Shown here: positions 35,894 through 45,951 of the stretch, in pieces | How the letters are laid out: each line of letters starts with the position of its first letter | How positions within the stretch are numbered: position 1 is the first letter of the stretch | From: Paraglaciecola psychrophila 170 | GTDB lineage: Bacteria; Pseudomonadota; Gammaproteobacteria; Enterobacterales; Alteromonadaceae | Length of the DNA: 64,000 nucleotides | NCBI RefSeq assembly: GCF_000347635.1 | Contig: NC_020514.1 | Span: forward strand, 3,410,001 to 3,474,000 | Direction of reading: 5' to 3' | Notes under the pieces: model-generated | Database searches by the model: none | What the model was told of the DNA's origin: nothing | The model's input: only the letters and a program-made list of their open reading frames with translations | Program-made: the position numbers and the translations under genes

Positions 35894-37999
35894 TTAGTAT
35901 TGATATTTAAAATTGATCCCTACACGACGTGGCTCACCAAACTGCTCATACAAATGAGTTTCATATTCATCTCGTGGATCGTTACCAAAATAAAAGCCCC
36001 GGTTGGCGTATTGTTCATCAAACAAGTTACGAGCATACAAACTAACATTCCAGTTTTCTATCTGGTAATCAAGGCTTGTATGAGCGATAAATATGCTCTG
36101 TGATTGTTGATCGTGACTAAACGAATAAAAGAACTCATCTTTGGCATCAAACTCAATTAACCAGTTAATATTATTTGAAACACGCCAATTTAGACCAGCG
36201 TTGATATGGTAGGTCGGTGCATGAGCTTGTTCTCGCTTATCAATATTACTACCATTTTTAAGCGTGATGCCGCTAATTTCAGTCTTTAAATAGCCGAGAT
36301 TAGCAAAAGTATCAACATTATCGAACAGCTTATAATTTAAGCTGACTTCAATGCCATAGTTTTTTCCATCTGTAGCATTGTTATAAAAATCCACAAAAGA
36401 TTGATCATTTACAATAGAATTTTTATACTGCACGTCGTCACGTTTTTGATAGAAAGCAGAAATATCTAGTACTAAACTTCCATCTTGATTAGCACCTTTT
36501 ATACCAAATTCGATGCCTATTAAAGACTCAGCATCAAAAATAGCATTATCAAGTAAGTCTTGTCTGAACTCAGCAATATCTTCATCGTCGATTTTACCGA
36601 GTGCTTGTCCGTTTACCCCGCCCATTTTATAACTGCGCAATAAACTTAGGTATAACATACTGTTGTTAGCCACTTTTTGGTGATAACTAATTTCAGCTCC
36701 CCAATCACTATGGTCAATATCTTCATCAATTAAATTGGAATCAACATAATCGAGTGTTTGTGAGGCTAAACGTAAACTTGCAGTAACCCATTTTTCATCT
36801 GATAACATATATTTATATTGACCAAATAAAGCACTGTCTAGTCGATCCACCTGGCTTTCAAACGGTGCTGCTAACCAAGTATATTCTCGAGTTAAGTCTT
36901 CTGCTTTGTCTGCAAAATAAAAACCAACTACCCAAGAATTAGCTTTATCACTTTTACTGGATAGTCTTGCTTGAACTGTATTGTCTTCGCGCTCCCGAAA
37001 GTAATAATCGGTAGATGAATATTCCCAGCCTGGCGCTATGCCTACAAAACTCCAATCCTCATCATAACCATAAGCTAAATCGGCTTGCATAAAACTGCTT
37101 TGAAGTTGAACATTAGCCCAATCTAAGCCTTGATAATCTATAGTAAGACCAATTGCCTCACTCTGTTGTTTATCAAAGCCAGGCTCATCAGATAAGGTTG
37201 TTCTATCTCTATTGAGTGAAAAAGCATCATATCCATTGTCTACATCAATCAGATGAATAACTGTGTTGATAGATAAGTCATCAGTTACCTGCCAATTAAG
37301 CTTAGCTCGCGCAGTTGACTCATCCACGCCATTAGTATCGTCACGTCCCAACCAAGTATTTTCAACAAACCCGTCACTGGTATTTTGATGAACTGATAGT
37401 CGGTAATCAACGCTGTCGCTAAGACCACCGCCTACTGCGGCCCCTATTTGCCAACTACCATAATTAGCAACACCAAACTGAGCATCGATACTGGTTTGAT
37501 CTGACGCATCTTTGCTTAAGACATTTATCATGCCAGCAAGACCATCAGCACCAAAGCGCGCACTATTTGGGCCTTTGAATATTTCGACTTGTTCGATATC
37601 AAAAGTACTCGCTCCAGCGAGCAAACCAGAATAATTGATACCATCAACCAGATAACCCACAGAAGGGTTGATTGGATCAGTAAATTGGCTACGTTCACCA
37701 ATGCCGCGAATTTGTACAAAGCGTCCACGGCTAGCGCCGCTGGCAAAATTCACGTTAGCAGCGCGATTCAATAGATCTTCGAGATGTTGCGCTTGGCGCT
37801 GGTATATAACTTGCTCATCAAGAACAGAAATACTTGTAGCCATTTCAGATAAAGGGGTTGCAGATAACGCACCTCGAACAATAATGCGTTCTAATTCATT
37901 GAGTGTAGAAGGTTGTTCATCAGTGTTTTGCGCAGCTACATAAGAATTGATTAAACATAGGCTGATTAAGCTAGCCAAAGGCTTTTTGCTAAACTTCAT
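35894..37999 (-). CDS. TonB-dependent outer-membrane receptor, probably for thiamine
   Basis: A 701-residue receptor. A signal peptide ends after SYVAAQ. The TonB box/plug begins with LERIIVRGALSATPLSEMAT, continues RGRFVQIRGIGERSQFTDPI and VEIFKGPNSARFGADGLAGM, and the beta-barrel ends YQY with a C-terminal aromatic residue, as expected for BAM recognition. A TPP riboswitch 70 bp upstream and the thiamine kinase and PnuC genes downstream indicate thiamine import. It is full length with no interruption. The TonB2 operon of this window is a plausible energiser. Confidence 0.9.
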   Translation of the reverse strand: MKFSKKPLASLISLCLINSYVAAQNTDEQPSTLNELERIIVRGALSATPLSEMATSISVLDEQVIYQRQAQHLEDLLNRAANVNFASGASRGRFVQIRGIGERSQFTDPINPSVGYLVDGINYSGLLAGASTFDIEQVEIFKGPNSARFGADGLAGMINVLSKDASDQTSIDAQFGVANYGSWQIGAAVGGGLSDSVDYRLSVHQNTSDGFVENTWLGRDDTNGVDESTARAKLNWQVTDDLSINTVIHLIDVDNGYDAFSLNRDRTTLSDEPGFDKQQSEAIGLTIDYQGLDWANVQLQSSFMQADLAYGYDEDWSFVGIAPGWEYSSTDYYFREREDNTVQARLSSKSDKANSWVVGFYFADKAEDLTREYTWLAAPFESQVDRLDSALFGQYKYMLSDEKWVTASLRLASQTLDYVDSNLIDEDIDHSDWGAEISYHQKVANNSMLYLSLLRSYKMGGVNGQALGKIDDEDIAEFRQDLLDNAIFDAESLIGIEFGIKGANQDGSLVLDISAFYQKRDDVQYKNSIVNDQSFVDFYNNATDGKNYGIEVSLNYKLFDNVDTFANLGYLKTEISGITLKNGSNIDKREQAHAPTYHINAGLNWRVSNNINWLIEFDAKDEFFYSFSHDQQSQSIFIAHTSLDYQIENWNVSLYARNLFDEQYANRGFYFGNDPRDEYETHLYEQFGEPRRVGINFKYQY

Positions 38000-38068
38000 T
38001 TAAAAGGATCTCTTCATTATAGGTTGAAAAGATCCGGTAGTACGGCAGGTAAATGGGGAAAATATCTG

Positions 38069-38151
38069 ACCATTCCTACGCCGGCATTATCCGGATCAGG
38101 TATAAGGGTTATGAGTATTTCTCAAATCTCAGCCAAAAGGCTCCCCTTGGT
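38069..38151 (-). promoter_or_regulatory. TPP riboswitch (THI element)
   Basis: Leftward the RNA reads ACCAAGGGGAGCC...GGCTGAGA (pyrimidine-sensor helix) and later CTGATCCGGATAATGCCGGC followed by GTAGG (pyrophosphate-sensor helix), the diagnostic THI-box core. P1 is ACCA with TGGT. Between it and the receptor start, GGATCT...AGATCC near the ribosome site (about 38005-38037) could be the expression platform. It should shut off the thiamine-uptake operon when TPP is abundant. Confidence 0.95.
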
Positions 38152-38257
38152 TGCTAAATACAGGTTTGTTAGATACTCCGTATTTTGCGTGAGCAGTGTA
38201 ACAGGCACATAAAGCTTCGCAATAGATGAATAGGCATTTGGAACAGCAAAATAGTAT

Positions 38258-39151
38258 TTATTTTGTTAATTTTAGTTTGACTATTTTATGATCTGAGAAA
38301 AAAGAACCTTCTTGAGTAAACCATACTTCAGCATTTGAAGCCACGCACACCCCCTCAACTTGCCCATAACCTGAAAGTGCGAATGTCTTGTGCAAGCTAA
38401 AATCTCTATTAAGAATAGCCATGAAGGGCGAAAAACCTCCCATCCCATTTAACTTATAACCAACCAAAATAAATTGATTATTTTTTCTATCAAAATCCCC
38501 ACCTGTAATGACACCTGGTAATCCCATTATTTCACTTACAGGGTCAACATACTGTGTTGCCTTTATTTTATTGAGTTGGTAGATAAATAACGTGCCGCTG
38601 TTCCAGCTCTTGGAAAATAAGAACAAGCTGTCACCCAAATTAATTAACGTTTCAGCGTCGTAATCATGATTTAGATACTCGTTATTATTAATTGAATTAT
38701 TGATATAAAATAAATTTAATGATTTATCATTGGTTGTACTTTCGCTGTCTTTTTTAGGCGTTAACTTTTTGGGCACTATTTTAGGCGTTACTTTTTTAGG
38801 TACTATATGGATCTGCACAAACTTTCGCTTACCTTTATTGTTACCTACATCACCGATATAAAAATTTTGGCTATCTCCCGTTATTGCCTCCCAGTCTGTA
38901 TTCTTAGCAGAAATTAGCTTTTTATCAATAATCTTCCCAGAAGAGTCAATATTGAAAATAATAGGTTTATTACCAGAGTCATTAACCGTGAAGGCTGAAC
39001 CTATTTGTGGACAGTATAGACCGGAAGTTTCTTTCAACTCATCTGATAAATTGTTCTCTTCTAAAACAACATAATGAGGATGACTAGTAGCGGATGAACC
39101 ACAGGCCACTAATAGGTTTATACCTATAAGTAAAACAAATCTAAGCATCAA
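38258..39151 (-). CDS. Lipoprotein of unknown function
   Basis: A 297-residue protein. The signal peptide has a lipobox (LLVA-C17). Repeated short segments suggest a beta-propeller-like secreted protein (ETSGLYCPQ, NDSGNKPIIFNID, WEAITGDSQNFYIGD, FDRKNNQFILVGY, VEGVCVASNAEVWFTQEG). Near residue 117 lies a Lys-Pro repeat, IVPKKVTPKIVPKKLTPKK, also visible as a DNA repeat around 38755-38810. It is a single gene downstream of the riboswitch region, convergent with nothing. No specific family is claimed. Confidence 0.65.
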   Translation of the reverse strand: MMLRFVLLIGINLLVACGSSATSHPHYVVLEENNLSDELKETSGLYCPQIGSAFTVNDSGNKPIIFNIDSSGKIIDKKLISAKNTDWEAITGDSQNFYIGDVGNNKGKRKFVQIHIVPKKVTPKIVPKKLTPKKDSESTTNDKSLNLFYINNSINNNEYLNHDYDAETLINLGDSLFLFSKSWNSGTLFIYQLNKIKATQYVDPVSEIMGLPGVITGGDFDRKNNQFILVGYKLNGMGGFSPFMAILNRDFSLHKTFALSGYGQVEGVCVASNAEVWFTQEGSFFSDHKIVKLKLTK

Positions 39152-39346
39152 ACTCTATTCCTCTTAATAAAAAAAATGAACTGATATAGCTTCAGTAAAC
39201 AATTAGTTCATATCCGGCATATGAGATTATCACTTGATTTGTCGCTGAGTAAATACTTTGGCGATGCAAAACCACATTCGTATTCTTGAATAAGTTTGCT
39301 TACACTAGCAAACAATATTCAAACGGCTTAAATAAGAAATTTTTCT

Positions 39347-41464
39347 GTGAATTTACCCAAGCAGCTATCCTATTGGTTTGAACAACGTCGATCAAAGTTA
39401 TGTCATAGGCAATTGTTAGTCATAGCAGGCCAAGAAAAATGGACCAGAAACGCTGCGGTTACCTTATTATATGATAACAATATACAAAGTACTTTATGGG
39501 TCGGTGACACCGACACCGAAACTGAATATGAAAATATAACTGTAAAAGACTACCGCAGTAAATTAGGTCACGAATATGAGTGGCTGGTATTAAACTGCTT
39601 TAGTGGATTTAGAGCCAACGCAGCTATGGCTTTAAGTGGCACGGTCAGAGCACATGGTTTAATGATTATTCTGTGTCCAGAATTATCTGAATGGCCATAT
39701 TATGCAGATCCCGAACAAAACAATCGTATTTCTTATGGCAATCAACAACCCCATCTCCAAAGTTTCTTTATTCAACACCTGATATCTTGCTTCAGAGAAA
39801 ATAGTGACGTCGCTATATTATCTGCTGATAAATTTTCTGGTGAGGTAGCATTTGTAGATGATAATTTAGAAACAAATCATTATTACGAGCAAGATACGGC
39901 TGTAAAAAGTATTTGTAAAGTAGCTGAAGGGCATACTAATAGACCTTTAATTTTGACCGCAGATAGAGGTCGAGGTAAGTCTTCAGCATTAGGTATCGCC
40001 GCGGCTAAATTAATGCAGACGTCGGATAAAACCCTATATTTGACTGCACCGCAAATTCATTGTGTCGAACAGGTATTTGTTCATAACAAACGCATGTTGA
40101 CTAATGCTTTAATCACTAAAAATGGAGTCGAATATCAGGCAAGTTCGTTAACGTTTAAACCGCTAGATGTATTATTAGCTGATGAAAGTTTACCCGATTT
40201 ATTATTAGTAGATGAAGCCTCTGCTATTCCGGTACATACACTTAATAAACTTGTGAAAAAATTTCCAAGAGTTGTTTTTAGCTCAACAGTTCATGGATAT
40301 GAAGGCAGCGGTCGTGGCTTTGAAATGCGCTTTATAAAGCAACTTTCGCAACTAAAACCCAATTTCAAAAGATTCAATATGCTGCAACCGATCCGCTGGT
40401 ATAAACACGACACCTTAGAACGATTCTGGTTTAATACCTTTTTTCAGGAGGTGCAAACAGATATTGAAAATATTGAGTCCATAAACCAGCAGATTGAGTG
40501 CCGACACGTCTCAAAAGCGCAATTGCTTCACGATAAAGAATTACTAGCGGATTTGTTTAGGTTATTAATAAACGCACACTACCAAACCAGTCAAGATGAT
40601 TTGCAACGTTTCTTGGACGCGCCTGAAATTGAGTTTTTTATATTGACCCGAGGTATAGCTTTGCTTGGTGTGGCTCAAATAGTCAAAGAGGGAGGCGACT
40701 GCTTTAGAGAACTTGCAAATACTATTGCTGATTGTAGCAAACGTGTAAAAGGACATTTAGTTGCGCAAAATATTACATCATCCTATAACACTCCCCCTTT
40801 CCTCTTAGCTGAACAATGGCGTATTAGCAGAATTGCTATAGACCCTGAACAGCAAAGCAAAGGTTTTGGAAAACAGTTAATTCAATACGTAGAACAGCAA
40901 GCAAAACAGCAACATATTAAGTTTTTAACCACGTCTTTTGGTTGCAATACTGACATCATCAAGTTTTGGTACAACAGTGAATTTACCCTAGCTAAACTCA
41001 GCGCAAAGCCGGAAGTATCAAGTGGTGAGCACAGCGCTATTTGTATTAAACCTTTAACACGTGAGGCAGTGAAAACATCTGACACTATTCATGAAGCGTT
41101 TTATCAGGAGTTCCTTTATCAGATAGACAAAAAATTTCAATTCATGTCTGAAGGTTTACTTATCCAAATACTAGTATTTGAGCAAACTGGAAATCTAGAC
41201 GTATTTGAAAACATACAACCTCTTGAACAATTTGCCATTGGTAAACGGGCTTACTTTACTTGCAAACGTCTACTAAAAGAATACTTAATCATTAATCCTG
41301 GTTGTTTCTCAAAATTAGAATCGCCAGAGCAAACATTATTGGTGGCGGCACTATTACAAAATTTGTCGGATCAGAAAATTTGTACAAAATTTAACTTGAG
41401 TGGCAAAAAACAAATCGAACAAGCCTTAAAAACTAGCTTTCGGAAAATTTTATTCGATGCATAA
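39347..41464 (+). CDS. tmcA: tRNA(Met) cytidine acetyltransferase
   Basis: A 705-residue protein, somewhat longer than E. coli TmcA (671). It has a DUF1726 N-terminal region, an ATPase/helicase part with Walker A ILTADRGRGKSSALG and Walker B-like LLLVDEASAIPV, then a GNAT domain with ISRIAIDPEQQSKGFGKQLI. It makes N4-acetylcytidine at the wobble base of elongator tRNA-Met using ATP and acetyl-CoA. The start is GTG at 39347 (GTG-AAT-TTA). It ends 7 bp before the convergent spermidine-synthase-like gene. Confidence 0.95.
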   Translation: MNLPKQLSYWFEQRRSKLCHRQLLVIAGQEKWTRNAAVTLLYDNNIQSTLWVGDTDTETEYENITVKDYRSKLGHEYEWLVLNCFSGFRANAAMALSGTVRAHGLMIILCPELSEWPYYADPEQNNRISYGNQQPHLQSFFIQHLISCFRENSDVAILSADKFSGEVAFVDDNLETNHYYEQDTAVKSICKVAEGHTNRPLILTADRGRGKSSALGIAAAKLMQTSDKTLYLTAPQIHCVEQVFVHNKRMLTNALITKNGVEYQASSLTFKPLDVLLADESLPDLLLVDEASAIPVHTLNKLVKKFPRVVFSSTVHGYEGSGRGFEMRFIKQLSQLKPNFKRFNMLQPIRWYKHDTLERFWFNTFFQEVQTDIENIESINQQIECRHVSKAQLLHDKELLADLFRLLINAHYQTSQDDLQRFLDAPEIEFFILTRGIALLGVAQIVKEGGDCFRELANTIADCSKRVKGHLVAQNITSSYNTPPFLLAEQWRISRIAIDPEQQSKGFGKQLIQYVEQQAKQQHIKFLTTSFGCNTDIIKFWYNSEFTLAKLSAKPEVSSGEHSAICIKPLTREAVKTSDTIHEAFYQEFLYQIDKKFQFMSEGLLIQILVFEQTGNLDVFENIQPLEQFAIGKRAYFTCKRLLKEYLIINPGCFSKLESPEQTLLVAALLQNLSDQKICTKFNLSGKKQIEQALKTSFRKILFDA

Positions 41465-41471
41465 TAAAATT

Positions 41472-43550
41472 CTAGTTTAGGACCTTTAAAATAGGCAACA
41501 AACTTGAGTAATCATCCGTCCACAATACCTTTTTATATTGCTCCTTTGATATCACGGATTGCTTATAAATTAGATTTGGTGATTGGGTTATTCGACTATT
41601 ATTTGTTAACACAACCCACTGGGCATCATGTTCATTACCGTTACCAGGGGTTTCAAACAACATAACCTGCATATCTAAGGTAATGCTGTGCTGTATAATG
41701 ACAGGCAAAAGTGACAAATGCCGATTAGAAAGGTGCAAAGCCATAACACCTTGGGTCTTGATATGCTGCTGATACAATAAAAACGCTTCATTAGTCATCA
41801 AATGTGTAGGAATTAAATCTCCAGAAAAGGCATCAATAATCAGCAAGTCAAATCCATTATTTAGGCCTAAATCTAATTCATGTTGCAAAGTAACCCGAGC
41901 ATCACCTAATTTGACATCCACTGCAGCATTAGAACGGTCCAAATAACTAAAATATTCATTAGCAAAGTCTGAAACCAGTGGGTTGAGCTCATAAAAAGTA
42001 TAATGGTCTCCAGGCTGACCATAGGCTGCCAAAGCCCCTACCCCTAAACCGATGATACCAACTTGTAAATTGATGTCACTAGACAGCTCTTCAATGACCA
42101 GTTGTACACCTGTACCTGGACGATAATAACTCAGCGGCACAGCTGACTTAGACAAAGGTAAAGATTGACTACCATGTGAAGTAGTACCATCAATTAACCT
42201 TCTCTCGTTAACTTTGTCTTTAGTTATATCTTTGACTGTAAGTATCCCGTAGAAATTTCGGGCCTTTGCAATGTCGTACTGCTGGTATTGGTTATTTAGT
42301 TTGCTGAAAGCTAATAACCAGACCAGCGCAACAACGGTACTACCTGCAGCTAATATTGAAAGATGGCGATGATTAACACCAGAAAGAATGGGTTTAGCGT
42401 CTACAAGAATATCTTGTTTATTCCACAACAAGGAAGCAGTTGCTAATACTAGTACGCTAAAAATCGCAAGGGGAAATTCTAAGAACTCGTCGAAAACACT
42501 CTTAGCAACAAAAGACACCAAAAAACTACCAAACACCCCACCGCAAGATAAAACTAAATAAAACAAAGTTGTGTTGCCCTGCTTGGGTTTAAGTGAATTC
42601 AATTCACCATGACAAATCATACAGCCACACAATAAAATCAGCAGATAAATCAATAATTGAGTAATGATGTCAAATTGCCCACCAATAAAATAAATTAGCA
42701 AGGCCACAAATGACAGAAGCATAAAGAAAGGTAGCCATAGGTATCTAACGTAGATACCAAGATTACTGAATGTCACCACATAGGTTAGTAAATATATGGC
42801 TAAAGGTGCGAGCCATAAAAAGGGCACAGGTGGTACATTTTGGGTCAATGCGTTAGTGGTTGACACCAACAATACCACCCCTAATGCAGACAACATAAAC
42901 CATAATATAAGTCTGAAAGAACCGACTTTAGGATTAATGATATGTTCGGGGATAAAATGGCTATCTTTATTATTTTGCTTAACAACTATAAAAAATATCC
43001 AAGCAACTAACAGCACAAATAGGTAATAAATACTGGACCACATCTTAACTTGCCAGTCGAGAGTCATGAAAGGTTCGAATAATACTGGGTAACTCACTAA
43101 AGCCAAAAATGAGCCTATATTTGAAATGGCATACAACCTATAAGGATTCGCGCCATTCGTTTCTCTGGTGAACCAATGCTGCAATAATGGTGTGTTGGCT
43201 GATAATATTAAATAAGGAAATCCTAAACCCAAAAATAATACTTTCAATACGGCCCAGGTTGGTGGTCCACTTGAAAGTGTATTTTGAATATCAGAAATAT
43301 TATAAGGTAACAAAAATAAACTACATAATAAGAAAACCAAATGTACAACAATCTGATGCTTCACTTTCAATATTTTCGTCAGAATATAAGCATATAAGTA
43401 ACCTATTAATAAAAAGAATTGAAAGAACAACATACAAGTGGTCCAAACACTCGCACCGCCCCCGAACCAAGGTAATATGATTTTTGAAATAATGGGTTGA
43501 ATTTGAAAAATCAGAAAAGCACTAATAAAAACTGATATGAAATATTGCAT
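41472..43550 (-). CDS. Membrane protein with C-terminal spermidine-synthase-like domain
   Basis: A 692-residue protein. About twelve to fourteen hydrophobic segments fill residues 1-425. A soluble Rossmann methyltransferase-like domain follows: VGIIGLGVGALAAYGQPGD, HYTFYELNPLVSDFA, VKLGDARVTLQ and LLIIDAFSGDLIPTHLMT. This is the 'fused MFS/spermidine synthase' family. The catalytic Asp equivalents are present, but substrates are unproven. It is convergent with tmcA, with no terminator between. Confidence 0.8.
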   Translation of the reverse strand: MQYFISVFISAFLIFQIQPIISKIILPWFGGGASVWTTCMLFFQFFLLIGYLYAYILTKILKVKHQIVVHLVFLLCSLFLLPYNISDIQNTLSSGPPTWAVLKVLFLGLGFPYLILSANTPLLQHWFTRETNGANPYRLYAISNIGSFLALVSYPVLFEPFMTLDWQVKMWSSIYYLFVLLVAWIFFIVVKQNNKDSHFIPEHIINPKVGSFRLILWFMLSALGVVLLVSTTNALTQNVPPVPFLWLAPLAIYLLTYVVTFSNLGIYVRYLWLPFFMLLSFVALLIYFIGGQFDIITQLLIYLLILLCGCMICHGELNSLKPKQGNTTLFYLVLSCGGVFGSFLVSFVAKSVFDEFLEFPLAIFSVLVLATASLLWNKQDILVDAKPILSGVNHRHLSILAAGSTVVALVWLLAFSKLNNQYQQYDIAKARNFYGILTVKDITKDKVNERRLIDGTTSHGSQSLPLSKSAVPLSYYRPGTGVQLVIEELSSDINLQVGIIGLGVGALAAYGQPGDHYTFYELNPLVSDFANEYFSYLDRSNAAVDVKLGDARVTLQHELDLGLNNGFDLLIIDAFSGDLIPTHLMTNEAFLLYQQHIKTQGVMALHLSNRHLSLLPVIIQHSITLDMQVMLFETPGNGNEHDAQWVVLTNNSRITQSPNLIYKQSVISKEQYKKVLWTDDYSSLLPILKVLN

Positions 43551-43633
43551 TGATTATTCAGGCATTGACTTAAAATTAAATTTTATAATGAGTTTTAAAC
43601 AATACTTTTATTAAAGTAATAAAATAGTGTTGT

Positions 43634-43660
43634 AAAAAAAAGCTCCCTGAGGGGAGCTTC
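43634..43660 (-). terminator. Intrinsic terminator of the TonB2 operon
   Basis: Leftward AAGCTCCC-CTCA-GGGAGCTT (arms at 43652-43659 and 43640-43647) followed by seven to eight T (complement of the A run at 43634-43641). It starts a few bases after the TPR gene stop at 43666. Confidence 0.9.
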
Positions 43661-43665
43661 TTAGA

Positions 43666-44928
43666 TTAAAGTTTTATATTTCGGTTTTTAGCCTTTTCCT
43701 TTATATAAGGTTCCCAACTCCTCGCGTTTCGAGCGGTGGACCTGTCCTGTTTTGCTTCCTGCACATGTTTGTAAGCAGACTTAAAGTCTCCCTTGTCAAA
43801 GTTTGCTTGCATCATAGCTAAGTGAATAGCACCAACTTTATCCGAGCCGCCATCTAATGCCTTTTGCAACGCAACAATAGCATCGTTATATCTCTCTAAA
43901 GCATAGTAAACCATGCCTTGCTTTTGATATAAATCAGGATCAGAATCTAACAAAGCAGACTGTCCATAAAAGTCAGCAGCTTCTTTAAACTCTTTAGCTT
44001 GTTGATATGATGACGCAACACTAGTGAGCATTCTTTCGTCTTTATCAACTAAACCGGACTTAATATGCTTATCTAATATTTGAGCCGCTTTTACAGGTAT
44101 GTCATTCATTGAATATAACTGGCTAAGCGCTTTAATCTCAGCAGCTTTTGTCAAGAAGCCTTGATTGTAAGCCATCTCAAATGTAGATAATGCTTTTTTG
44201 TGATCTTCAACAAGCATGTAAAAGAACCCAAGTTGGGTCCATTGTCCTTTGTCATCAGGAAATATCCGCACTGTTTCTTCCTGCACTTCTATGGTTTCTT
44301 TATACATCTTGCGGTTGTAATAAGAAGTCATTTTAAGTGCATAAGCAGTTTTATTAGGCTTTTCAGCTAAGGCTATTGCCTTGTTGATAGGCATAATAAT
44401 TTCAGCAAATCTTTGAGTCTGATAATAAGCGTTGGCCATTCTAAAATAGACATCGAAGTCTTCTTTACAAGTAACCTTCATCCAATCTTGATAGTATTTA
44501 ATGGCACTATCATACTGCTCTTCCTGAAGGCTTAAATCAGCAATCAGCTTGATTGTACCAACCTGCTCAGAATCATTTAATTCGCTAGGTGCAACTGCTC
44601 GTTGCAAATATTCGATTGATTTCTTTGCTTGGCCATTCTGAGTAGCTAACAGGTTACCAATAAATCTGTCAGTAAAAGCCCTGTCAAATGTATTAGAAGT
44701 ATCGATTTCATACAAAATATCTAGCGCTTCATCGATTAAATCATTGTTATAGGCTTCTAAGGCTTTTCCAACCTTTTTACCTACTTTTTGACCAGGAATA
44801 TTAGTTGGGCCTCGTTTATAATCAGCACATGCAATGGGAGCAGCTACCTGTGCATAAACACTCGTGGGTATGACAGCGGCAACAGAAATCACTGAAACCA
44901 CATATAAATGTTTTAGATGTTTCTTCAT
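43666..44928 (-). CDS. TPR-repeat protein of the TonB2 system
   Basis: A 420-residue protein. A signal peptide (VSVISVAAVIPTSVYAQ) is followed by repeated tetratricopeptide-like units across residues about 60-390, for example SIEYLQRAVAP, SAIKYYQDWMK, KALSTFEMAYNQGF and DAIVALQKALDGG. In marine gammaproteobacteria the last gene of the TonB2 cluster is such a periplasmic TPR protein, which helps energise TonB-dependent receptors. Its start overlaps the tonB stop by one base, so they are coupled. Confidence 0.85.
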   Translation of the reverse strand: MKKHLKHLYVVSVISVAAVIPTSVYAQVAAPIACADYKRGPTNIPGQKVGKKVGKALEAYNNDLIDEALDILYEIDTSNTFDRAFTDRFIGNLLATQNGQAKKSIEYLQRAVAPSELNDSEQVGTIKLIADLSLQEEQYDSAIKYYQDWMKVTCKEDFDVYFRMANAYYQTQRFAEIIMPINKAIALAEKPNKTAYALKMTSYYNRKMYKETIEVQEETVRIFPDDKGQWTQLGFFYMLVEDHKKALSTFEMAYNQGFLTKAAEIKALSQLYSMNDIPVKAAQILDKHIKSGLVDKDERMLTSVASSYQQAKEFKEAADFYGQSALLDSDPDLYQKQGMVYYALERYNDAIVALQKALDGGSDKVGAIHLAMMQANFDKGDFKSAYKHVQEAKQDRSTARNARSWEPYIKEKAKNRNIKL

Positions 44929-45539
44929 TATGATTGATCCAACTTAAAGTCTAGTTGCACTGTTAGGCCGAATTGCTTCATCGGTTTACCATCTTCAATT
45001 TTAGGCTTGTACTTCCATTTACCCAAAGCACGTCTTGCTTCACGGTCAAAAACACGTTTTGGATCCGCATCTAGCACTGTTACGTCTTCAACTCCACCTA
45101 CTTCATTGATAGTAAAAGATAATTTAACCCAACCTTCTTTACCATCACGTGCAGCTTGAACCGGATACTTGGGTTCAATTCTTACGATTGGAGTCGCGTC
45201 TCCATCACGCATTGCACCTACACTACCGATATTGACTGAAGCACCTCCAACGTCAACACTAGGCATACTAAAGCTCAATCCATCTGTATCGACTTTCGCT
45301 ACATCAGGCTCAACAGGCTCTATTTTGGGAGGCTGTTTGGGCGGCGGTGGTGGCGGTGGCGGCACTCGTTTTCTTAGTTGTGTAGAATCATCTGGCGTTG
45401 CCATAACAATATCAATAATAATCGTTTCACCACTTTTTTCAGGTGGTCTTCCCGTATTAGAAATTAATTCTGCCATTACAACAAAAAGAAGGAAGGCTAT
45501 TACCCCACCTATAAATATAGAAACTATTAATCGACCCAT
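44928..45539 (-). CDS. tonB: TonB-family energy transducer (TonB2 type)
   Basis: A 203-residue protein from ATG 45537-45539 (MGRLIVSIFIGGVIAFLLFV). A start at 45620 would overlap exbD and is not credible. It has an N-terminal membrane anchor, a proline-rich spacer (RKRVPPPPPPPPKQPPKIEP) and a C-terminal TonB domain (ARDGKEGWVKLSFTINEVGG, EARRALGKWKYKPKIEDGKP). It links inner-membrane proton motive force to outer-membrane receptors. It begins 1 bp after the exbD stop. Confidence 0.93.
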   Translation of the reverse strand: MGRLIVSIFIGGVIAFLLFVVMAELISNTGRPPEKSGETIIIDIVMATPDDSTQLRKRVPPPPPPPPKQPPKIEPVEPDVAKVDTDGLSFSMPSVDVGGASVNIGSVGAMRDGDATPIVRIEPKYPVQAARDGKEGWVKLSFTINEVGGVEDVTVLDADPKRVFDREARRALGKWKYKPKIEDGKPMKQFGLTVQLDFKLDQS

Positions 45540-45540
45540 A

Positions 45541-45939
45541 TTAGCTACCTGCCGTTGCAATTGAGATACGATCAATACCAGCCATTTTAATTTGATCCAT
45601 GACTTCAACAACAAGCCCATGTTCAGCTTCTTCGTCAGCTTGAATAATGATTACATCAGACGGCTGTTCTGCCATTAAACGTTCTAGATTTGAACGGACA
45701 AGGTCCACTTCCACTTCACGTTTATCAATCCAGACCTTTCCATCTTCGGTAACCGCGATGAAAATGTTTGCATTTTTTGGCATGACAGCTAAGTCGCCAT
45801 TAGGTTTATTAACCTCAACACCTGCTTCTTTCACAAAAACAGTCGTCACAATAAAGAAGATCAACATTATGAAAACTATGTCCAGCATAGGTGTCATATC
45901 TATTGTTGCATCTTCTTCTACTCGAACTTTACGACCCAT
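45541..45939 (-). CDS. exbD: ExbD-family biopolymer transport protein
   Basis: A 132-residue protein. It starts MGRKVRVEEDATIDMTPMLD and has a single N-terminal membrane helix (DIVFIMLIFFIVTTVFV) containing the conserved membrane Asp of ExbD/TolR in MTPMLDIVF. A periplasmic domain follows. It forms the proton channel with ExbB and drives TonB. Encoded between exbB and tonB in the usual order, with 12 bp and 1 bp spacing. Confidence 0.95.
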   Translation of the reverse strand: MGRKVRVEEDATIDMTPMLDIVFIMLIFFIVTTVFVKEAGVEVNKPNGDLAVMPKNANIFIAVTEDGKVWIDKREVEVDLVRSNLERLMAEQPSDVIIIQADEEAEHGLVVEVMDQIKMAGIDRISIATAGS

Positions 45940-45951
45940 AAGATCCTCTCT

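Noticed and set aside
45169..45564. Rightward 131-codon frame opposite tonB
   Set aside because: Low-complexity antisense of the proline-rich TonB spacer (poly-Gly product).
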